A stretch of 64,000 bases of DNA from positions 806,001 to 870,000 of the forward strand of contig NW_026944389.1 of assembly GCF_033439725.1 (NCBI RefSeq), written 5' to 3'. A program made the position numbers and the translations under genes. Under the pieces are notes generated by a model. That model saw only the letters and a list, made by a program, of their open reading frames with translations, was not told where the DNA came from and ran no database searches. The stretch is from Neurospora tetraspora (Eukaryota; Ascomycota; Sordariomycetes; Sordariales; Sordariaceae). Below are positions 23,001 through 35,821 of this stretch, in pieces. Position 1 is the first letter of the stretch; each line of letters begins with the position of its first letter.

Positions 23001-26000
23001 GAAGTTAAGTTATTATTAGAGTTAAAATTAGAATTGGCTCGCTTATTAATATTAGACCTAGAGTCGATTTGTTCGTCGGTATTAAGTTTGGAGCGTTCCT
23101 GGGAACCATTAGCTTTATTTTAAATTAAACGTACAATTTAATATAGAAGAATTTAATTATAGAAAAGAATTGCAAAAAGGGCGGGTACAAACCCTAAATA
23201 GTTTTAGCCTACTAATTTATTAGAAGGAAATTAGGTAATAATATTACTTCCTAACTTAAACCTATCTTAAATAGTTAAACCTAGGATTACGTTAATACTT
23301 TATAAAATAATTAACGGGTAATATAGGTTTATCGTAGACTTAGTTAGGAGGCTTTTAATATTCTTATTCGTAAAATCTATCAATATTAATAGTATTCTTA
23401 TTGATTTAAATAATATTATATAATTTAATGTTATAAGTTTTAATTTCGTAATCCGTATAGAGTAATTAGAAGCGATTGTTACGAATAAGGTTGAAATTGA
23501 AGAGATAATTAGGTAAATAGAGGCGGAAGCGGAAAATAAGGGTAAAGAGGACTTAAGAAAATTAAAAGTTATAGATTAAATATATGGATAATTTTATAAA
23601 TTATTTTTTAAGAATTTTGAAGGGAAGTATAAGCGAAATTGTATTAAGGATTATAGAAGAGGATAGTAGAAAATTCTACAAGAAGGCGGATAGATTTCTA
23701 GTTACCGAACAGTAAATTAAAATAAACATACTAATATAGTATTATAAATATTAGAAAGTAGTTAATCCTAGCAACGTTAAAGTTATACCTTAGTATAGGT
23801 CTTATAATTATAAGATCGAATTTATTCCAGGAGTTGAATTACTTAATGTTCGGTTACGACTATTTTCCTCCTTAGAATTAGGGGTTATTAAGAAATAATT
23901 AAATAAGAATATTAAATAAGGATTTATTAGGTTATTATAGTTACCGGTGGCTTCCCTAGTTTTATTAACTAAAAAGCCGGGCGGTAGCGTCTATATTTAT
24001 ATAAACTATAAGGGTATTAATAATATAACTTTAAAGATACAATACCCTTTTCCCTTAATTAAAGAGACGTTGGATATTATTTATAAGGTTAGGATTTTTA
24101 TTAAATTCAATATTATTATAATTTTTAATTATATACGAATTTATAAGGCTTATAAATAGTTAATAACGTTTATAATACAGTTCGTGCTATATAAATCCTT
24201 AATTTATTCTTTTAATTTATAGGGCACACCGGCAACGTTCTAGAATTTTATTAACAATATTCTTTACAATACTTTAAATAAGTTCGCTATTGCTTACTTC
24301 GACGATATTTTAATTTATTTAAATAATAAAGAAAATTATATTAAATATATATTTGATATTTTAGAGCGGTTCGAGAAGTTAGAGTTGTAGATTAATATTA
24401 ATAAATACGAGTTTTATATTACAAGGACGAAATATTTAGGCCTAATTATCATATTAGGCAGTATTAAAATAGATATAAATAAGGTTAAAGCAGTAATTGT
24501 ATGGGAGGTTTTAGAATTCAAAAAGAGATTGTAATCTTTCTTAGACTTCATTAACTTCTACTATTAATTTATTAAGAATTTGTCGAATATAGTTAAACCC
24601 TTTTACAAGGTTACTAAAAAGACGGCGGATTAGTATTAAAATATCGAATATTAGGAAGTATTTAACGATTTTAAAACTATTTTTATAATAGTAATAATCC
24701 TGAAAACTTATAATTAGGGTAAAAAAATAGTAATTAAAATAAATATATCGAACTAGGCATTAGGGGGAATACTCTTTTAATAGGGAAATAATAGAATTTT
24801 CCACTTAGTAATATAATTTTTAATAAAATATATCGTAATAAAATATACTTACGATATTTATAATAAGGAATTGTTAGCATTTATAAAAACGTTAAAGGAA
24901 TAGTCCCTTAAATTCGAAGGAGCTTAAACGGAGGTAGAAATTATTACGGATTATAAGAATTTCAAAACGTGTATAATTATAAAATAATTTACCCCTCAAT
25001 ATATAAAGTAGTTAGAATTTTTTAACCGATTTAATTTCCGGATTATATATTAATAAGGATTAGATAATATGAAGTTTAATACTTTAAGCCGGAAATTAGA
25101 AAATAGGCTATAAAATTTAAATAACGAACATTTACTAATAAGGAAAAAATTATTAATCGACCTAAATTATTTTGATTTAATTTTTTTCAAAGGGGAAGAT
25201 AATAAACCGATAGATGTTTTTTTTACTTATATTTAGGAATAATAGAAGAAGTATATTATATAAGCTATACTGTAGATTTATACAATTAAGAATTAGATTT
25301 TTAAGATTTTAACCTCTACGAGTTCGATATTGCGAAATTTATAGACGACCTAAGTGATAATAATTACGCTAGGTCTAACTAAATATAAGAAATAATTTCT
25401 TATTTATAGAAGGAGGGATGAAAGAGTTAGACTTTAAAAGTTAAGAAGAAATTTAAGATCGTTTTCGCAGAGTATTTAATTAAATAGGGTTGCGTATATT
25501 AGAGGAAGGATATAGAGGAAAGGGTATTTATTAACCCGGATAATAAGGATATTTAATTATAGTTTACTTATAAAATATATATAATTAAGCTAAGAGGTTA
25601 TTCCAGTCGTAAATGGACGTATAACATTTTTAACCGATTTTACTACGAATTAGGAATATATTAATTAGTTAAGGAATTCTATAAAGTATTTTTAACCTAT
25701 ATAAAAATAAAGTTTTTAAGGTATTTACTTACTGGCTTTTTAAAGTTTTTTCTTATACTACTTAAATTATAGTCCGAGATTTTAATCGATTACGTTACCT
25801 TTATAATATTATATATACGTTAGGGTATGATTTAGAAGTATATAGTAATCGTTATTGACCGCTTTACTAGAATAGAATATTATATATTAATAGAAGCTTT
25901 AGAAATAAATAAATTAATCGAGAGGTTTATCGAGAAGATTCATAGTATATAGAGGCTACCGGATAGTATTATTTCTAATAGGGGTTTATAGTTTATTTTA

Positions 26001-27728
26001 ATACTTTAGAGGACTTTATATAAACGGTTAAGTATTATAGTAAAGTTATTTTTTGTATTTTATTTGTAAATTAATAGTTAAATAGAAAGGATTAATATGG
26101 AGATAGAATAGTATTTAAAACTCTATATGAATTAGGTATAAGATAATTAGGCCGATTAATTACTTTTTATTAAATTTATTTATAATAATATTATCTTTAA
26201 AATTACAGACGTTAGCCTTTTTTATACTAATTACAGCTTTTATCCTTATATAGATATTGAATTAGTTGAACTTTATCCCCTTAATTTTTCTGAGGTATAG
26301 AAGAAAGAAATCTTTAAAGCTTTAGAGGTAGTTAATTACTTTTAAACTATTTTAGACGGGGTAATAGCTTTATTAAAATAGGTATAAGGCCCATATAAAG
26401 CGAATACGAATAAGAATTATAGTAACGCTTTTAAATATTGTATTGATAATAGAATTCTGTTGAATATTAAGAATTTCGTTATAGGGAAGCCCTAAGCGAA
26501 ATTAGTATTTAGATAGGAAGGACTATTTATAATCGTCGAAGCTAATTTATATTGCGTAAAGTTTAAATTCTTTAAGAATTAAAAGTTAATTTAATATTCT
26601 ATATATTTATAATTAAGCTTTGGGAGATAGCTGAATTGCCTGGCCAATACGAGATCGAGGAACATATTTGTGTAAATAAAGGCTGGGTAATGATTAGAAC
26701 CGATGAATACGATGATAATAAGTAGTAGGAATAGGAGTTCGAAGATATTATAGAATATAGCAAAATAAATAATAGCCGTTAGTAATATTATATTAAATAG
26801 AAAAATATTAATAAATTTAACTAGTAACTAGTTAAAGATTTAGAGGGTTGGGATAACGCGATTTAGAAGTTCTATAATATTAACCCCAATATATTACCGC
26901 TACTAATCTAAGTTAAGAGAAGACGAGGACGGGGACGGTTAAAGAAGAAGTTAATAAAGTCGGAAAATACCCTAGAATAGTTAAAGGTATTACTAGTTCG
27001 ATAAAGTATAAAATTAAATAAAAAGTGTAATATTAATGAAAATTTAGGTAAAAAAAAAAAGAATTTAGGACTTATAACGCGAACCCTACCCTGAATCTTT
27101 AGAGGATAAGCCTTTTAAACCTATTCCGAGGGATAGTCCGAAATTTACGTATACTTTAATTTCCTTACTTTATTATACTACAGGACTTTTATAAGTAGCC
27201 CCCAGATTAGTCTCCCCAATTCGGATAAAATTGTATAATATTTATAAAAGGTTAATATAAATAGGATTAAACGTTTATAGTTATATTTACAAATATAGAG
27301 TCAAAGAGGAAGAAAGATTATTATAAATATAATTCGAATATATAATATTTATTTATACTAATAATAGCGCTTTAAGCGTCCTTGTACGCCGCTATACTAT
27401 AGGGCCTTTATAATACCCCCTTGCGGGGCTTAGTAATAGGAAAAATGAATTATTAAGTTTATATACAATATAGGAGAATTTTTGGACGTAATAATAGATA
27501 TTTCGGCGGAAGGATTATATTTAGTAATATTTTAGCTAGTATTCTACCCTTAAACGGGTACTCTAACGCTAAGTAATTTCCCGTCTTGGTATGTACGTTA
27601 AGGGATTTTGTCGGATTTTGATTGGGTATATCTACGGAGTGACCGGGAAGGCCTACTTTAAAGGAATTAAAGGGTAAAACTATATATTTAGTAATTTTAT
27701 AGACGGGGACTTCTTTTGCAGAAGGTAG

Positions 27729-27970
27729 TATTATAAGGCTAAATTATATACCCTATACTAATTGTACTATGGCTGTTATTAGCTAGTATATTGTATTACT
27801 ATATAATAGAGCTATGGTATTGGGTAGCCTTAGTAGCGGTTACAGGGTAAATCTACAAGTAGATCTCACCTATGCCCTATATCTACCCTGGTTGCGTATA
27901 CCTTTCTTGCTTCCCTCGTATAATAATAAAGATTATACCTCATACCTAACGATGCCCTCGCCCCATGATA
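27729..27970 (+). repeat. Inner element, 3' LTR
   Basis: 242 bp, aligned without length change to the 5' copy. It is followed at once by the TCTTT duplication. Confidence 0.85.
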
Positions 27971-29002
27971 TCTTTATTGAGTAATAGGGTGAAAGTTAAT
28001 AACGTAGTTACTTTTATTATTTTGATTATTATCGTTAAGAATATTAATACAATTAATACCGTTTATAATAATTTTATTTATTTTTAACGTATAATAATGT
28101 ATTTTAATTAATAGGTAAAGGTTATTTATATAAATAGTGAGGTTACTAATTAAATCCTATCAAAGTTATTAATTACTTATTAAGTAAATAATAGAGGGTG
28201 AAGAGGATTTAGTTAATAAGCCGATTATTTTATCGTTTAATTTCCGGGTACTAATAGAGATACGGCGTACTTAGGAATTTTAAGTAATAATACTATCGCG
28301 ATGAAGATTAGAGATATGGTCGAATCTACTATAATTTAGGCAGATATGACGATGAGCGATTTTTTTAAAGGTATACTATTTGTAGGGAGGTACGTATTTA
28401 CAGATTGTATTAGGATTAGGATCGTTAGCGTTAGAACGCTGAGGGTTTAAAAGCGAATTTATTTTAAAAATAAATTTTAGACTACGCTTAAAATATTTAC
28501 TAAATTTAGTAGGAATTTCCTTTAAAGTATTGTAAAAAAGCGATGTATTTTGAAGAGGTTATTTATAAAGAATGTAACACTTCTTCGAAGGAATAGAAGT
28601 AATTACCATTTCGGATTCTTTAAATAATTTGTCGTTACTAATACTATAGAAGGAGGAGTCGTCCTCTTCCAAATCCTTATCTTCTTACGTACTATCTTTA
28701 ATAGTATTATTAGTATTTTAGTTGTATTTATTATAATTAGCGGTATAAGGGTTGTAATCGGGTTTATAGGGTTAGTTAATATTATCGAGGATAAAAGGAC
28801 GGCTTAATGGCGCGCCCTAAGCGTAATTAGCTATAATGTTAATTTTTATTAAAATCGGTAGAGTAATCGGGTTTAAATTTGTAATATTGTTGAAGCGATA
28901 AAGTTCGGGTTTAGGAAGTCGACGAAGCGATTTATCGAATTCCGGATTTAAGGTAGGATATTTTAATACTTTCCTAAATAAATATAATTAGCTTTAATTA
29001 AG

Positions 29003-29367
29003 TATTAAAATATAATACGGGCGCGTATAACCGTAGTATAGTAAGTATATATAATATAATAAAATAATTAAAATTAAAGAAAGAAAGAAGGAGAGGTTGA
29101 GAGCTAGGTTCGGTTGTGTACCTTTATATAGGGTGTGCCTAAATTTTGCCAACTTTTATTGCTTTCCTAATTTAATATTATATATGAATGTGATATGTAG
29201 GTCGCGGTGCTAATTAAATGGTCGCGACGAATTAATTGAATAGGCCTGTATATTTTGGTTCTGGTTTAGCCAATTAGAGGGCTTGTATCCTTAAGGATGT
29301 AGGTCTTGTAATAAGACGAGTGGGGCCTCAGTACCTATATATAGGTGTCGGGACCCATGTCGTCACA
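29003..29367 (-). repeat. Outer element, 5' LTR
   Basis: 365 bp, ending CGTCACA and followed by CTATA. Its right half keeps more G+C than the 12.9-kb copy, so RIP hit the two LTRs unevenly. Confidence 0.8.
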
Positions 29368-29372
29368 CTATA

Positions 29373-32300
29373 TATAGCTAACCCTACCAGTATATTTACT
29401 AGTACGATTATACTACTTATAAACTTTACTTTACTCGTAACCCTAATTCTAAGAAGTATTCTATATTACGAAAGTACGCTTGCAAATATTCCTTTTGTAT
29501 TGTAGTTATTTAATAGGCGGTTGCTAATTAGAAGTAAGTAATTAAGGTTAAGAATTATAATTATAAGAGATATTTACTTTCCTAATATTTCGATAGCTAC
29601 CTCTTTCTTTGAGAGAAAATATTAATATTGTACCTTAAATTATATGGATTCGTAGCCAATCTATTAAAAAAGAGGGAATTAATTCTTCGTTCGATATATA
29701 TTACCGTTAAAGATCGGTTCCTTAATATATTTCTTTAATATAAAGATTTTAATAATATACGTATACGATTAAAAAAGGTATTGAAGGAGGGATACGCTAA
29801 TATTTAGAATTTTATACGGTTGTTAGAGAATGATATTGCGGTAGTTTACTATTATATTGATTAGGCGGATAACGAAGAAAAGATTATACTTTCTAATACC
29901 TTTTAGGTATTCGATTCCTAACGTAAAATATAACTACGTAACCCCTTTATTATATCCTTTGATACTATATATAAAATTAACCGCTCTTATTTCGCTTTAG
30001 TATAAAGTATTATTGATACGGCCGAAAAGACTTCTATACCTATATTCCAAGTAATATTTAATAATAAAAGAAACCAGAGGTATATATACTTTATTAATTA
30101 AATTTATTATACTATAGAAATCTTCGATATTCGTTACTTTGGGGTTATTATTAATAATAGAAATAATACCCTTATTAGTATACTACGGGTTGGATTCTTA
30201 AACGTTATATTCTAGCGCTATATTTAATATATTAATTATAATGTGGTTAAGAATATTAAGAAATTTTAGAAGCGCCCCGCTAATAAGGAAGTTAGAAACG
30301 ATGAAGAAGGAGACGGCAGTTAGTCCGCGGAGTCTAGAGATGAGAATTTAAATAATAGCGATTAAGATAGTAACGGCAACGAGGATATTAATTAACTAAA
30401 TGATAAAGAAAGCGAATTCAACGAGAGCGATCTAGTCTTTAATATTAACGACAAGGCTAACCGCTAATATTTAATCCGCTTATATAAGAAGGTTCGATCT
30501 ACTATTAAGACTAGGGCTAGCTTCCCCCTTATATTTTTTAAAGTTATTAATATATATACTATATTATTCTTTATATAGTAATATATAGTTTATTCCCTTA
30601 TGATATCGGACTTTGATAAAGCTTAGGTCCTCCTTCAATGCGAATTTAGCGAATCCTAGAAAAATATTATCAATTACTTTAAGAAGGAGTATATCCCTGT
30701 AAGGAAGAGTAGGTTAGCTATTATATTAACGAAAACTTTAATTATAATTAAATAATTATATCGTTAAATGAATTTAATAATGGTTCCTTCAAATCTTATT
30801 GAATTTTTAATTGTAATAGTTTTGCTAACGTTTTTAAAGTTTACTTTTAATACGTTGCTAACTAATATATTTACTTTAAGGAGCAGAGTACTACTTTTTT
30901 ATTACGTATACGTATAATGTAGATTAGTTGCGATTAATTTAGTATGTACCTTTTAAAATTCATTACGTAGGCATTCGGTTTATTAGAACGTTAATACTAT
31001 AAAATTCTTTTAATACTACTGGGGAGGCTAGAGGATTAATATTAGGGTAAGCTTCTACTTCCCTACTCCTAGCGGTTCAAATAGTAATTTGGCCTACCTT
31101 ATATATATAAAATAGAAGTACGGCTATAAAACGACAAAGTTGTTTTAATTAAAAAAGATATATATTACTCCTTTTAATATTTACGCTAGCTTCGAATAAG
31201 CGCTTCCTTATATTTACCCCCGTTATTCTCCTATATTAACTTCTTACGTAGAATATAATTAATAAATATTTTATATTTATATTTATGGTTATAAAGATTT
31301 TTAATAGCCGCCCTTATAATATAGGCGGCCCTTTTAATTATAAAGCTTTATTATTAAATTTCTATAAAGTATCCCTTAAGAAGGCTAGCCTTTTTAAAGT
31401 ACTTCTTAAAGTAGGTTATAAGTAGGCCAACCTCCCTAATATAGGCGGGTTATTAAAGCTAGTATATATATAATTTAATTTGGTTAAGCCTAGCTTAATT
31501 CAGCCTAACCTAATTAAGCTTAGCCTAATGTACGTATTAACCTTCTTAGCCTCTGTAATAAATTTACGAATAGTACCCCTATTTTAATATTATTACGTTG
31601 TAATTATTCTTAATAGGAGTTCGCTAGGCCCAAGCTCGAAGTTTTCAATATTAAAGATATTATTATAAATATTATTATAATACTTGTAAGTAGGAAGCGG
31701 GCGAAATGGGGGGGGGAGGAGGAGGATAGAGAAGAGGAGGTATTTATTAATTTAAAATAATAATGTATAGAGTATTATTTTTGTTAATATTGGCCTAATT
31801 CTTTAAAGCCCGCCTACTTTAACTTAGTTAAAGGAAGTAATTAAATTAGAAGATTCAAATTTAGAATTTTCTAACCTACCCTCGTTTCCTACCCCTCCCT
31901 CCCCTTTATCTTCTTTAGCTTCCTCCTCCTAACTTTTTATTATTTAAACTATTGAATTAAAGGCGCTACCCGTTAATAATATATAGTAATTCTAGTGTAA
32001 TAACCTCTCTAATATCGTATTATACTATATAATAAACGACGAATTAGGAAACGATAATTTATTCCTTAATAATATATAAGAAAATTACCCCAGGAAATTT
32101 ACTATGGAGGAAAAGTAGTTCGCCCAATTATAATTAGAAGAAGAATTTAAGGAATAAGCGGCCAAATAGGTAGAAAAGGAGGAATATAACGTTTTTAATA
32201 ATGAATACCCCCTATATAATGTAAATTTCGAAGAGGAGGGGCGCTTTATTGAATAGTAGCGTACCTGCTATAGCCCTTATAAATACCTAATTATTAAAAA

Positions 32301-32612
32301 GGAATTTAGCCTACCTCTACCGTATTTATATTGAGGGAAGAAATTCTAATTATAGGTTAGTAATACTATTTAAATTACTAATATTAATCTTGAGTAATTA
32401 AATACATAAGAGAGACGTAAAAGGAGGAGGATAAAAGAAAGTTTATAGGACGAAGATAGTTACTTCGGGAGGGGATATAAGAATTACTAGAATAATAGGA
32501 ATCTTTGGATTGTATAGTAATATTTACCGGGCAATAGTAAGAACCCTATCGTATTGAGCGATTTAGAATAAATATTACTAAGTAAATCAATAAGAGAAGA
32601 GAGGGATTCTAG
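29373..32612 (+). mobile_element. MULE (Mutator-like) DNA transposon, main coding part
   Basis: Plus-strand degraded transposase. A block near 29,950-29,985 reads like the first MULE catalytic region (FDTIYKINR against the family D-x-TYKTNR). A block at about 30,145-30,265 (VIINNRNNTLISILR, then YINYNVVKNI) resembles the second catalytic Asp region and the following C/W-HINxNV segment of fungal MULEs. An acidic linker follows at about 30,290-30,450. A hydrophilic C-terminal region with coiled-coil-like Glu/Gln/Lys content lies at about 32,100-32,612, ending at a TAG where base composition returns to normal. Many TAG/TAA codons stand where CAG/CAA/TGG would fit, the usual RIP outcome. Terminal inverted repeats were not found. 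Together with 12,660-12,925 it is the oldest layer of the nest. Confidence 0.6.
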
Positions 32613-33589
32613 GCATCGAAACTGTACGGCTATGTATGTGACTGCTGTAATGGCGATATCGAGTTTGGGGGGTTCATAATACTATGAAAAGGATTACGAG
32701 TATTTGGCTGGCCGGAAGCGATGTTTGAAATATTAAAAAGACCCCAGATTACTATACAAAACGATAGTATTTATATGATAGCTGTCATATGGGTCTTAGA
32801 GTGTGCGTAGGTTGGGCTTAGAGTGTGCTGAGGTTTTCTCGTGATGAAAGTTATGGACGAGCATTACGATGATGAACGAGTATCGAGTGAGTCAAAAGAT
32901 GAGGTTCATATCCGGGCTCACAGCCAGTTGAATCTGCATGCTTCGTTGGGACCAAGAATGAAAGCGGAAAGATTGCTTGGATGGAGGGGACTCAGGAGGA
33001 GAAAGTAAGCAACGTGACTGTCGTGCGGCAAGCGCATAAGGTAAGGTAGAGGTATGTACCGCCGGTTGCAAAGGCAAAACCCAGACTGGTGTGCTCGATA
33101 TCTAACAGCTTTCTCTTCGTGAATCAGGAGCATTCCTTAGGTCTCTTTCCACTTTTGAGTGAAATGTGGGCGCGAGAGAACGGATATGACACGTTTGAAC
33201 GGCAGGTACTTCATGCACTTTTCTTTGCATCATCAGCCGTATGGATATATCTCGAAACATTGCCTGTCCTACCAGTGGTAGCGCAAAAGGCGCCTATACC
33301 TGTCCGCCCAGCGCGATATAACCGTCCACTTTATCTCATCATATGCGAGCGAGTACATTTCCTTTATGTTCTCGCTGATCATATCATACCAAATCAGCAA
33401 TGATCTCCTCAGAACTCCGAACCAAACACCCTACCCTACCCTTAGTACCCTCCATCTTGCACATAGGTAGGTAGAATGAACATGAGCCCCTATATACCTC
33501 CCGTCTCTCTCGACTTCAGTCCATCAACAATCGCCGAAACTCAAACATCATCCGCTGCACGCAGGACATAACACCCTTTCCTTCACAAA
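32613..33589. other. Intergenic right of the AT-rich island
   Basis: About 980 bases of normal composition. Short ORFs on both strands (for example 33,089-33,403) show no family match. It contains the 3' flank of the minus-strand gene that follows. Confidence 0.5.
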
Positions 33590-35821
33590 TCAGTCTGACA
33601 ACTCCAACTCCCTCTCCTCTCCCTCTGCTGCAACCTTCATACACAACTCCCTATTATTCTTCCTCGCCCACTTGTCGTCAACCGGCCACCTCTTTTGCTC
33701 CGGCACGATTTCGGCTCCGAAGCGCTCAAAGATTTCTGCTTCGGTCATCTCCACATCTCCGTCGTCTGCGTCCACATCCACATCTTCACCGTCGATTTCC
33801 ATCATGCATGATCCCGCCCCTTCTTCCTCATTGCGGCGAGAAGTAAAGTGCTGCACAGCTCTGCCCTCCCTGAAGGGGTGTTTACCACCGAAATTGGGCG
33901 AGGGGCAGGTAGGTGCTGGACAGCAGAGGATGAAATACTTGTTTTGCATTTCCATTTCCTGAATCTGCTCGGAGGTCATGCCGGCGAAGTGGGCCTCGAG
34001 TTTGAAGGCCCAGTGTTGGCCCTTTTTGGCTAGGGAGCGCTTGATTGTTTGGCGCTCTTGGGCGGCTGCGGGTCTTTTGGTGACTTTGGTGATGTTGGCC
34101 TTGTCGGTGTTGTTGGTGGTTTTGGTTTTGGGTGAGCTGGGGCCGGGGAATGCGGATCTGGAGGGCGAAGTGGTGATTGCTTTGCCCTTTTCTTTAGGGT
34201 CTTTCTTGTTGGGGATGGTGCCGGGCCCGGAGGTGGAGCTGGATGTGCTGGTGCTGTTGCTGCTGTTGCTGGGTTTGTCGTTGACATTGTTGCTGTTGCT
34301 GGCCTTTGCTGTGATAGAAGCAGCGGTAGCGGTAGTGATGACAATAACTTCATCTTTGTCGTTGACATCCTCTGTGGTAGTTGGAGTAGGAGTTGGAGAG
34401 GCAATCGCCTTTCCTTTGCCTTTGTCTTTGACAACGATCTCCTCTTGGATGTTGTTGGATTCGCTGTTCGATCCAAGGTCGAACGGATCACCAGCAGATG
34501 GGCTCTGTCTGGAGAATGGCTTGTTCTCTTTGTTGTTCTTGCTGCTCTTCGTGACCTTGTTGCTGGTGCTCTTCAAGGAGGAAAGGCCAGGAGAAGGAGA
34601 TCTGGAAACGGCTTTGCCCTTCCCTTTCAAATCTTTCTTGGATGGAATGAAGCCTGATCCGATGGCAATGATTGTCTTTGTGGGAGTGTCGCTGTTGTTG
34701 ACATTCTCCTTGCCCTTTCCTTCCTTTGTGCCACCGCCCTGGGCCTCCTGGATGTCAATGCCCTGTGTCTCCTGGATGCTGTTGGAGGTGGTAGTGCTGG
34801 ATCCAGATCCGGATCCGCTGGCGCTGGCGCTGTTGCTAGCTTGAGTTGTGGTAGTGGTAGGATCGCAGGCGAGGACTTCGGCTTTCTGTTCTCCCTTATC
34901 GGTTATGGCAATGGACTGCTCCTGGGTATCATTTGAGCTGGGGCTGTTTGAAGCGCCTGCGGTAGCGACGGCAGCGATAGTCGAAGAAGGGCCGGGAGTG
35001 GAAGAAGCGTCGGGAGGGGAAGAGAGGCTGCTATGGAACTGCAACACGGACAAGTACACCGACTCAGAGTCGGAGTCAGACTCGAGCTCGGGTTCGGGCG
35101 TGGCAGGGCGCTGGTCAGAGCGACTGGGACCAGGGACCGATTTGATAGCCGCGACACTGCCGAGTTTAAGCGTGGAAACAGGCTTGATAAGTGGAAGCCT
35201 GCTGGTCTTCCTGTTGTTGACAGTCTTGGTGATCTTGTTGAGTGTCTTGGCAGAGAAAGGGAGAGGCGAAAGGGACTTTGGGCTGGCTTTGCCCTTGCCC
35301 TTGATATCTTTTTTGGAGGTGATGGATCCTGAACCGGATTTGTTGCTGCCGGTGGATTTGGTTAGGGTTGTGGTTGTAGTTGTGGAAGTGTCGATGGCCT
35401 TGTCTTTGCCCTTATTCTTCCTGTTGTTGACATCCTCGCTCTGGAGGTCATAAGAGGCAGAGGGACTGGCGACGACTTGGCTTTCAGGGAGGACAAGCTT
35501 CGTCAATCTCTTTCTACGAACGGGCGTGACCAGAGCTCTCAAGGCAGAAGTGGCTGGGGCCTCGACTTGAAGAAGAGCTTCGTCTGGAACAGGCTGGTTT
35601 AGCGTGTTCCTGAGGCCATTAACCCTCTCGTAGAAGCTCCTCAGGATGCCGAAAGCCTGAGCCCTCGTGGGCATACCCCCCAGACCAGCAAGCTCCTCCA
35701 ACTGGGCTTGATACTCCTGCTTGCACTCCCGAATCTTGTTGAGTGCCGACTCCCAGGCTTCCACAACCGCTTCCATCGCCTTTTGAACGGGATTGCCGTT
35801 CACACGGTCGTCGTCGCTCAT
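33590..35821 (-). CDS. Ser/Lys-rich protein with KGKGKA repeats and C-terminal Cys/His module
   Basis: Predicted 743-residue, mostly disordered protein of unknown function. The start at 35,821 (MSDDDRVNG) is preferred because the further 97 in-frame codons upstream read like 5' leader. A helical segment (about 10-80) is followed by long Ser/Thr/Asn/Gly-rich tracts. The unit KKDxKGKGKA with trailing SPSP and NKVTK recurs at about 169, 394 and 538, with degenerate KGKGKA elsewhere. The C-terminal module from about 583 to 743 is shared with the gene at 47,916-49,616: IKRSLAKKG-HWAFK, CCPAPTC (633-639), KHPF (His648), RAVQHF (His658), an acidic stretch, IFERF, and RWPVDDKWARKNN. The Cys and His spacing suggests metal binding, which is inference. 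Basic KGKGKA patches would suit nuclear or nucleic-acid binding; not shown. Divergent from the HET gene side, with 1.8 kb between them. Confidence 0.75.
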   Translation of the reverse strand: MSDDDRVNGNPVQKAMEAVVEAWESALNKIRECKQEYQAQLEELAGLGGMPTRAQAFGILRSFYERVNGLRNTLNQPVPDEALLQVEAPATSALRALVTPVRRKRLTKLVLPESQVVASPSASYDLQSEDVNNRKNKGKDKAIDTSTTTTTTLTKSTGSNKSGSGSITSKKDIKGKGKASPKSLSPLPFSAKTLNKITKTVNNRKTSRLPLIKPVSTLKLGSVAAIKSVPGPSRSDQRPATPEPELESDSDSESVYLSVLQFHSSLSSPPDASSTPGPSSTIAAVATAGASNSPSSNDTQEQSIAITDKGEQKAEVLACDPTTTTTQASNSASASGSGSGSSTTTSNSIQETQGIDIQEAQGGGTKEGKGKENVNNSDTPTKTIIAIGSGFIPSKKDLKGKGKAVSRSPSPGLSSLKSTSNKVTKSSKNNKENKPFSRQSPSAGDPFDLGSNSESNNIQEEIVVKDKGKGKAIASPTPTPTTTEDVNDKDEVIVITTATAASITAKASNSNNVNDKPSNSSNSTSTSSSTSGPGTIPNKKDPKEKGKAITTSPSRSAFPGPSSPKTKTTNNTDKANITKVTKRPAAAQERQTIKRSLAKKGQHWAFKLEAHFAGMTSEQIQEMEMQNKYFILCCPAPTCPSPNFGGKHPFREGRAVQHFTSRRNEEEGAGSCMMEIDGEDVDVDADDGDVEMTEAEIFERFGAEIVPEQKRWPVDDKWARKNNRELCMKVAAEGEERELELSD

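Larger units (their letters stand above)
19762..27975 (+). mobile_element. Inner Ty3/gypsy LTR retrotransposon, RIP-degraded
   Basis: Two 242-bp LTRs (19,767-20,008 and 27,729-27,970) bound an 8.2-kb element flanked by the duplication TCTTT (19,762-19,766 and 27,971-27,975). On the plus strand the order is a gag-like region with a Gly/Ser-rich stretch (about 20,900-22,300), a reverse transcriptase block (about 23,940-24,500), an RNase H-like region, an integrase core (about 25,780-26,300) and a basic tail before the right LTR. The RT-RH-IN order is that of Ty3/gypsy. It is broken in very many places, as expected after RIP. It sits inside the outer LTR element in the opposite direction and so is the younger of the two. 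Confidence 0.85.
12921..29372 (-). mobile_element. Outer Ty3/gypsy-type LTR retrotransposon, RIP-degraded
   Basis: LTRs at 12,926-13,287 (362 bp) and 29,003-29,367 (365 bp) start TGTCA or its RIP derivative and are flanked by a perfect 5-bp duplication CTATA (12,921-12,925 and 29,368-29,372). The interior reads on the minus strand: a gypsy-type reverse transcriptase block is recognisable at about 15,700-16,300, with the remaining pol region toward lower coordinates and the gag side toward 29 kb. The interior is split by the inner LTR element; without it the element would be about 8.2 kb, a normal gypsy length. It is extensively broken throughout by RIP, an old fossil. Both LTRs are heavily changed, so a clock age is not meaningful. 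Confidence 0.8.
12331..32612. other. AT-rich, RIP-mutated island with nested transposons
   Basis: A 20.3-kb block dense in TA/TTA/ATT with abrupt edges against GC-balanced flanks. Repeats inside differ mainly by C-to-T and G-to-A transitions, as RIP gives. Three elements account for most of it: a MULE at the outside, an LTR element within it, and a second LTR element within that. No host gene is seen inside. A 15-bp palindrome, AGCCTAT-G-ATAGGCT, lies at 12,395-12,409 near the left edge. Confidence 0.85.

Noticed and set aside
12331-32612. Possible centromere or replication-origin role for the AT-rich island
   Set aside because: The AT content is fully explained by RIP on identifiable transposons.
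33978-35453. Long plus-strand ORFs opposite the KGKGKA gene
   Set aside because: Leu/Val-rich antisense shadows of Ser/Lys-rich codons on the minus strand; the minus-strand gene has a paralogue and they do not.
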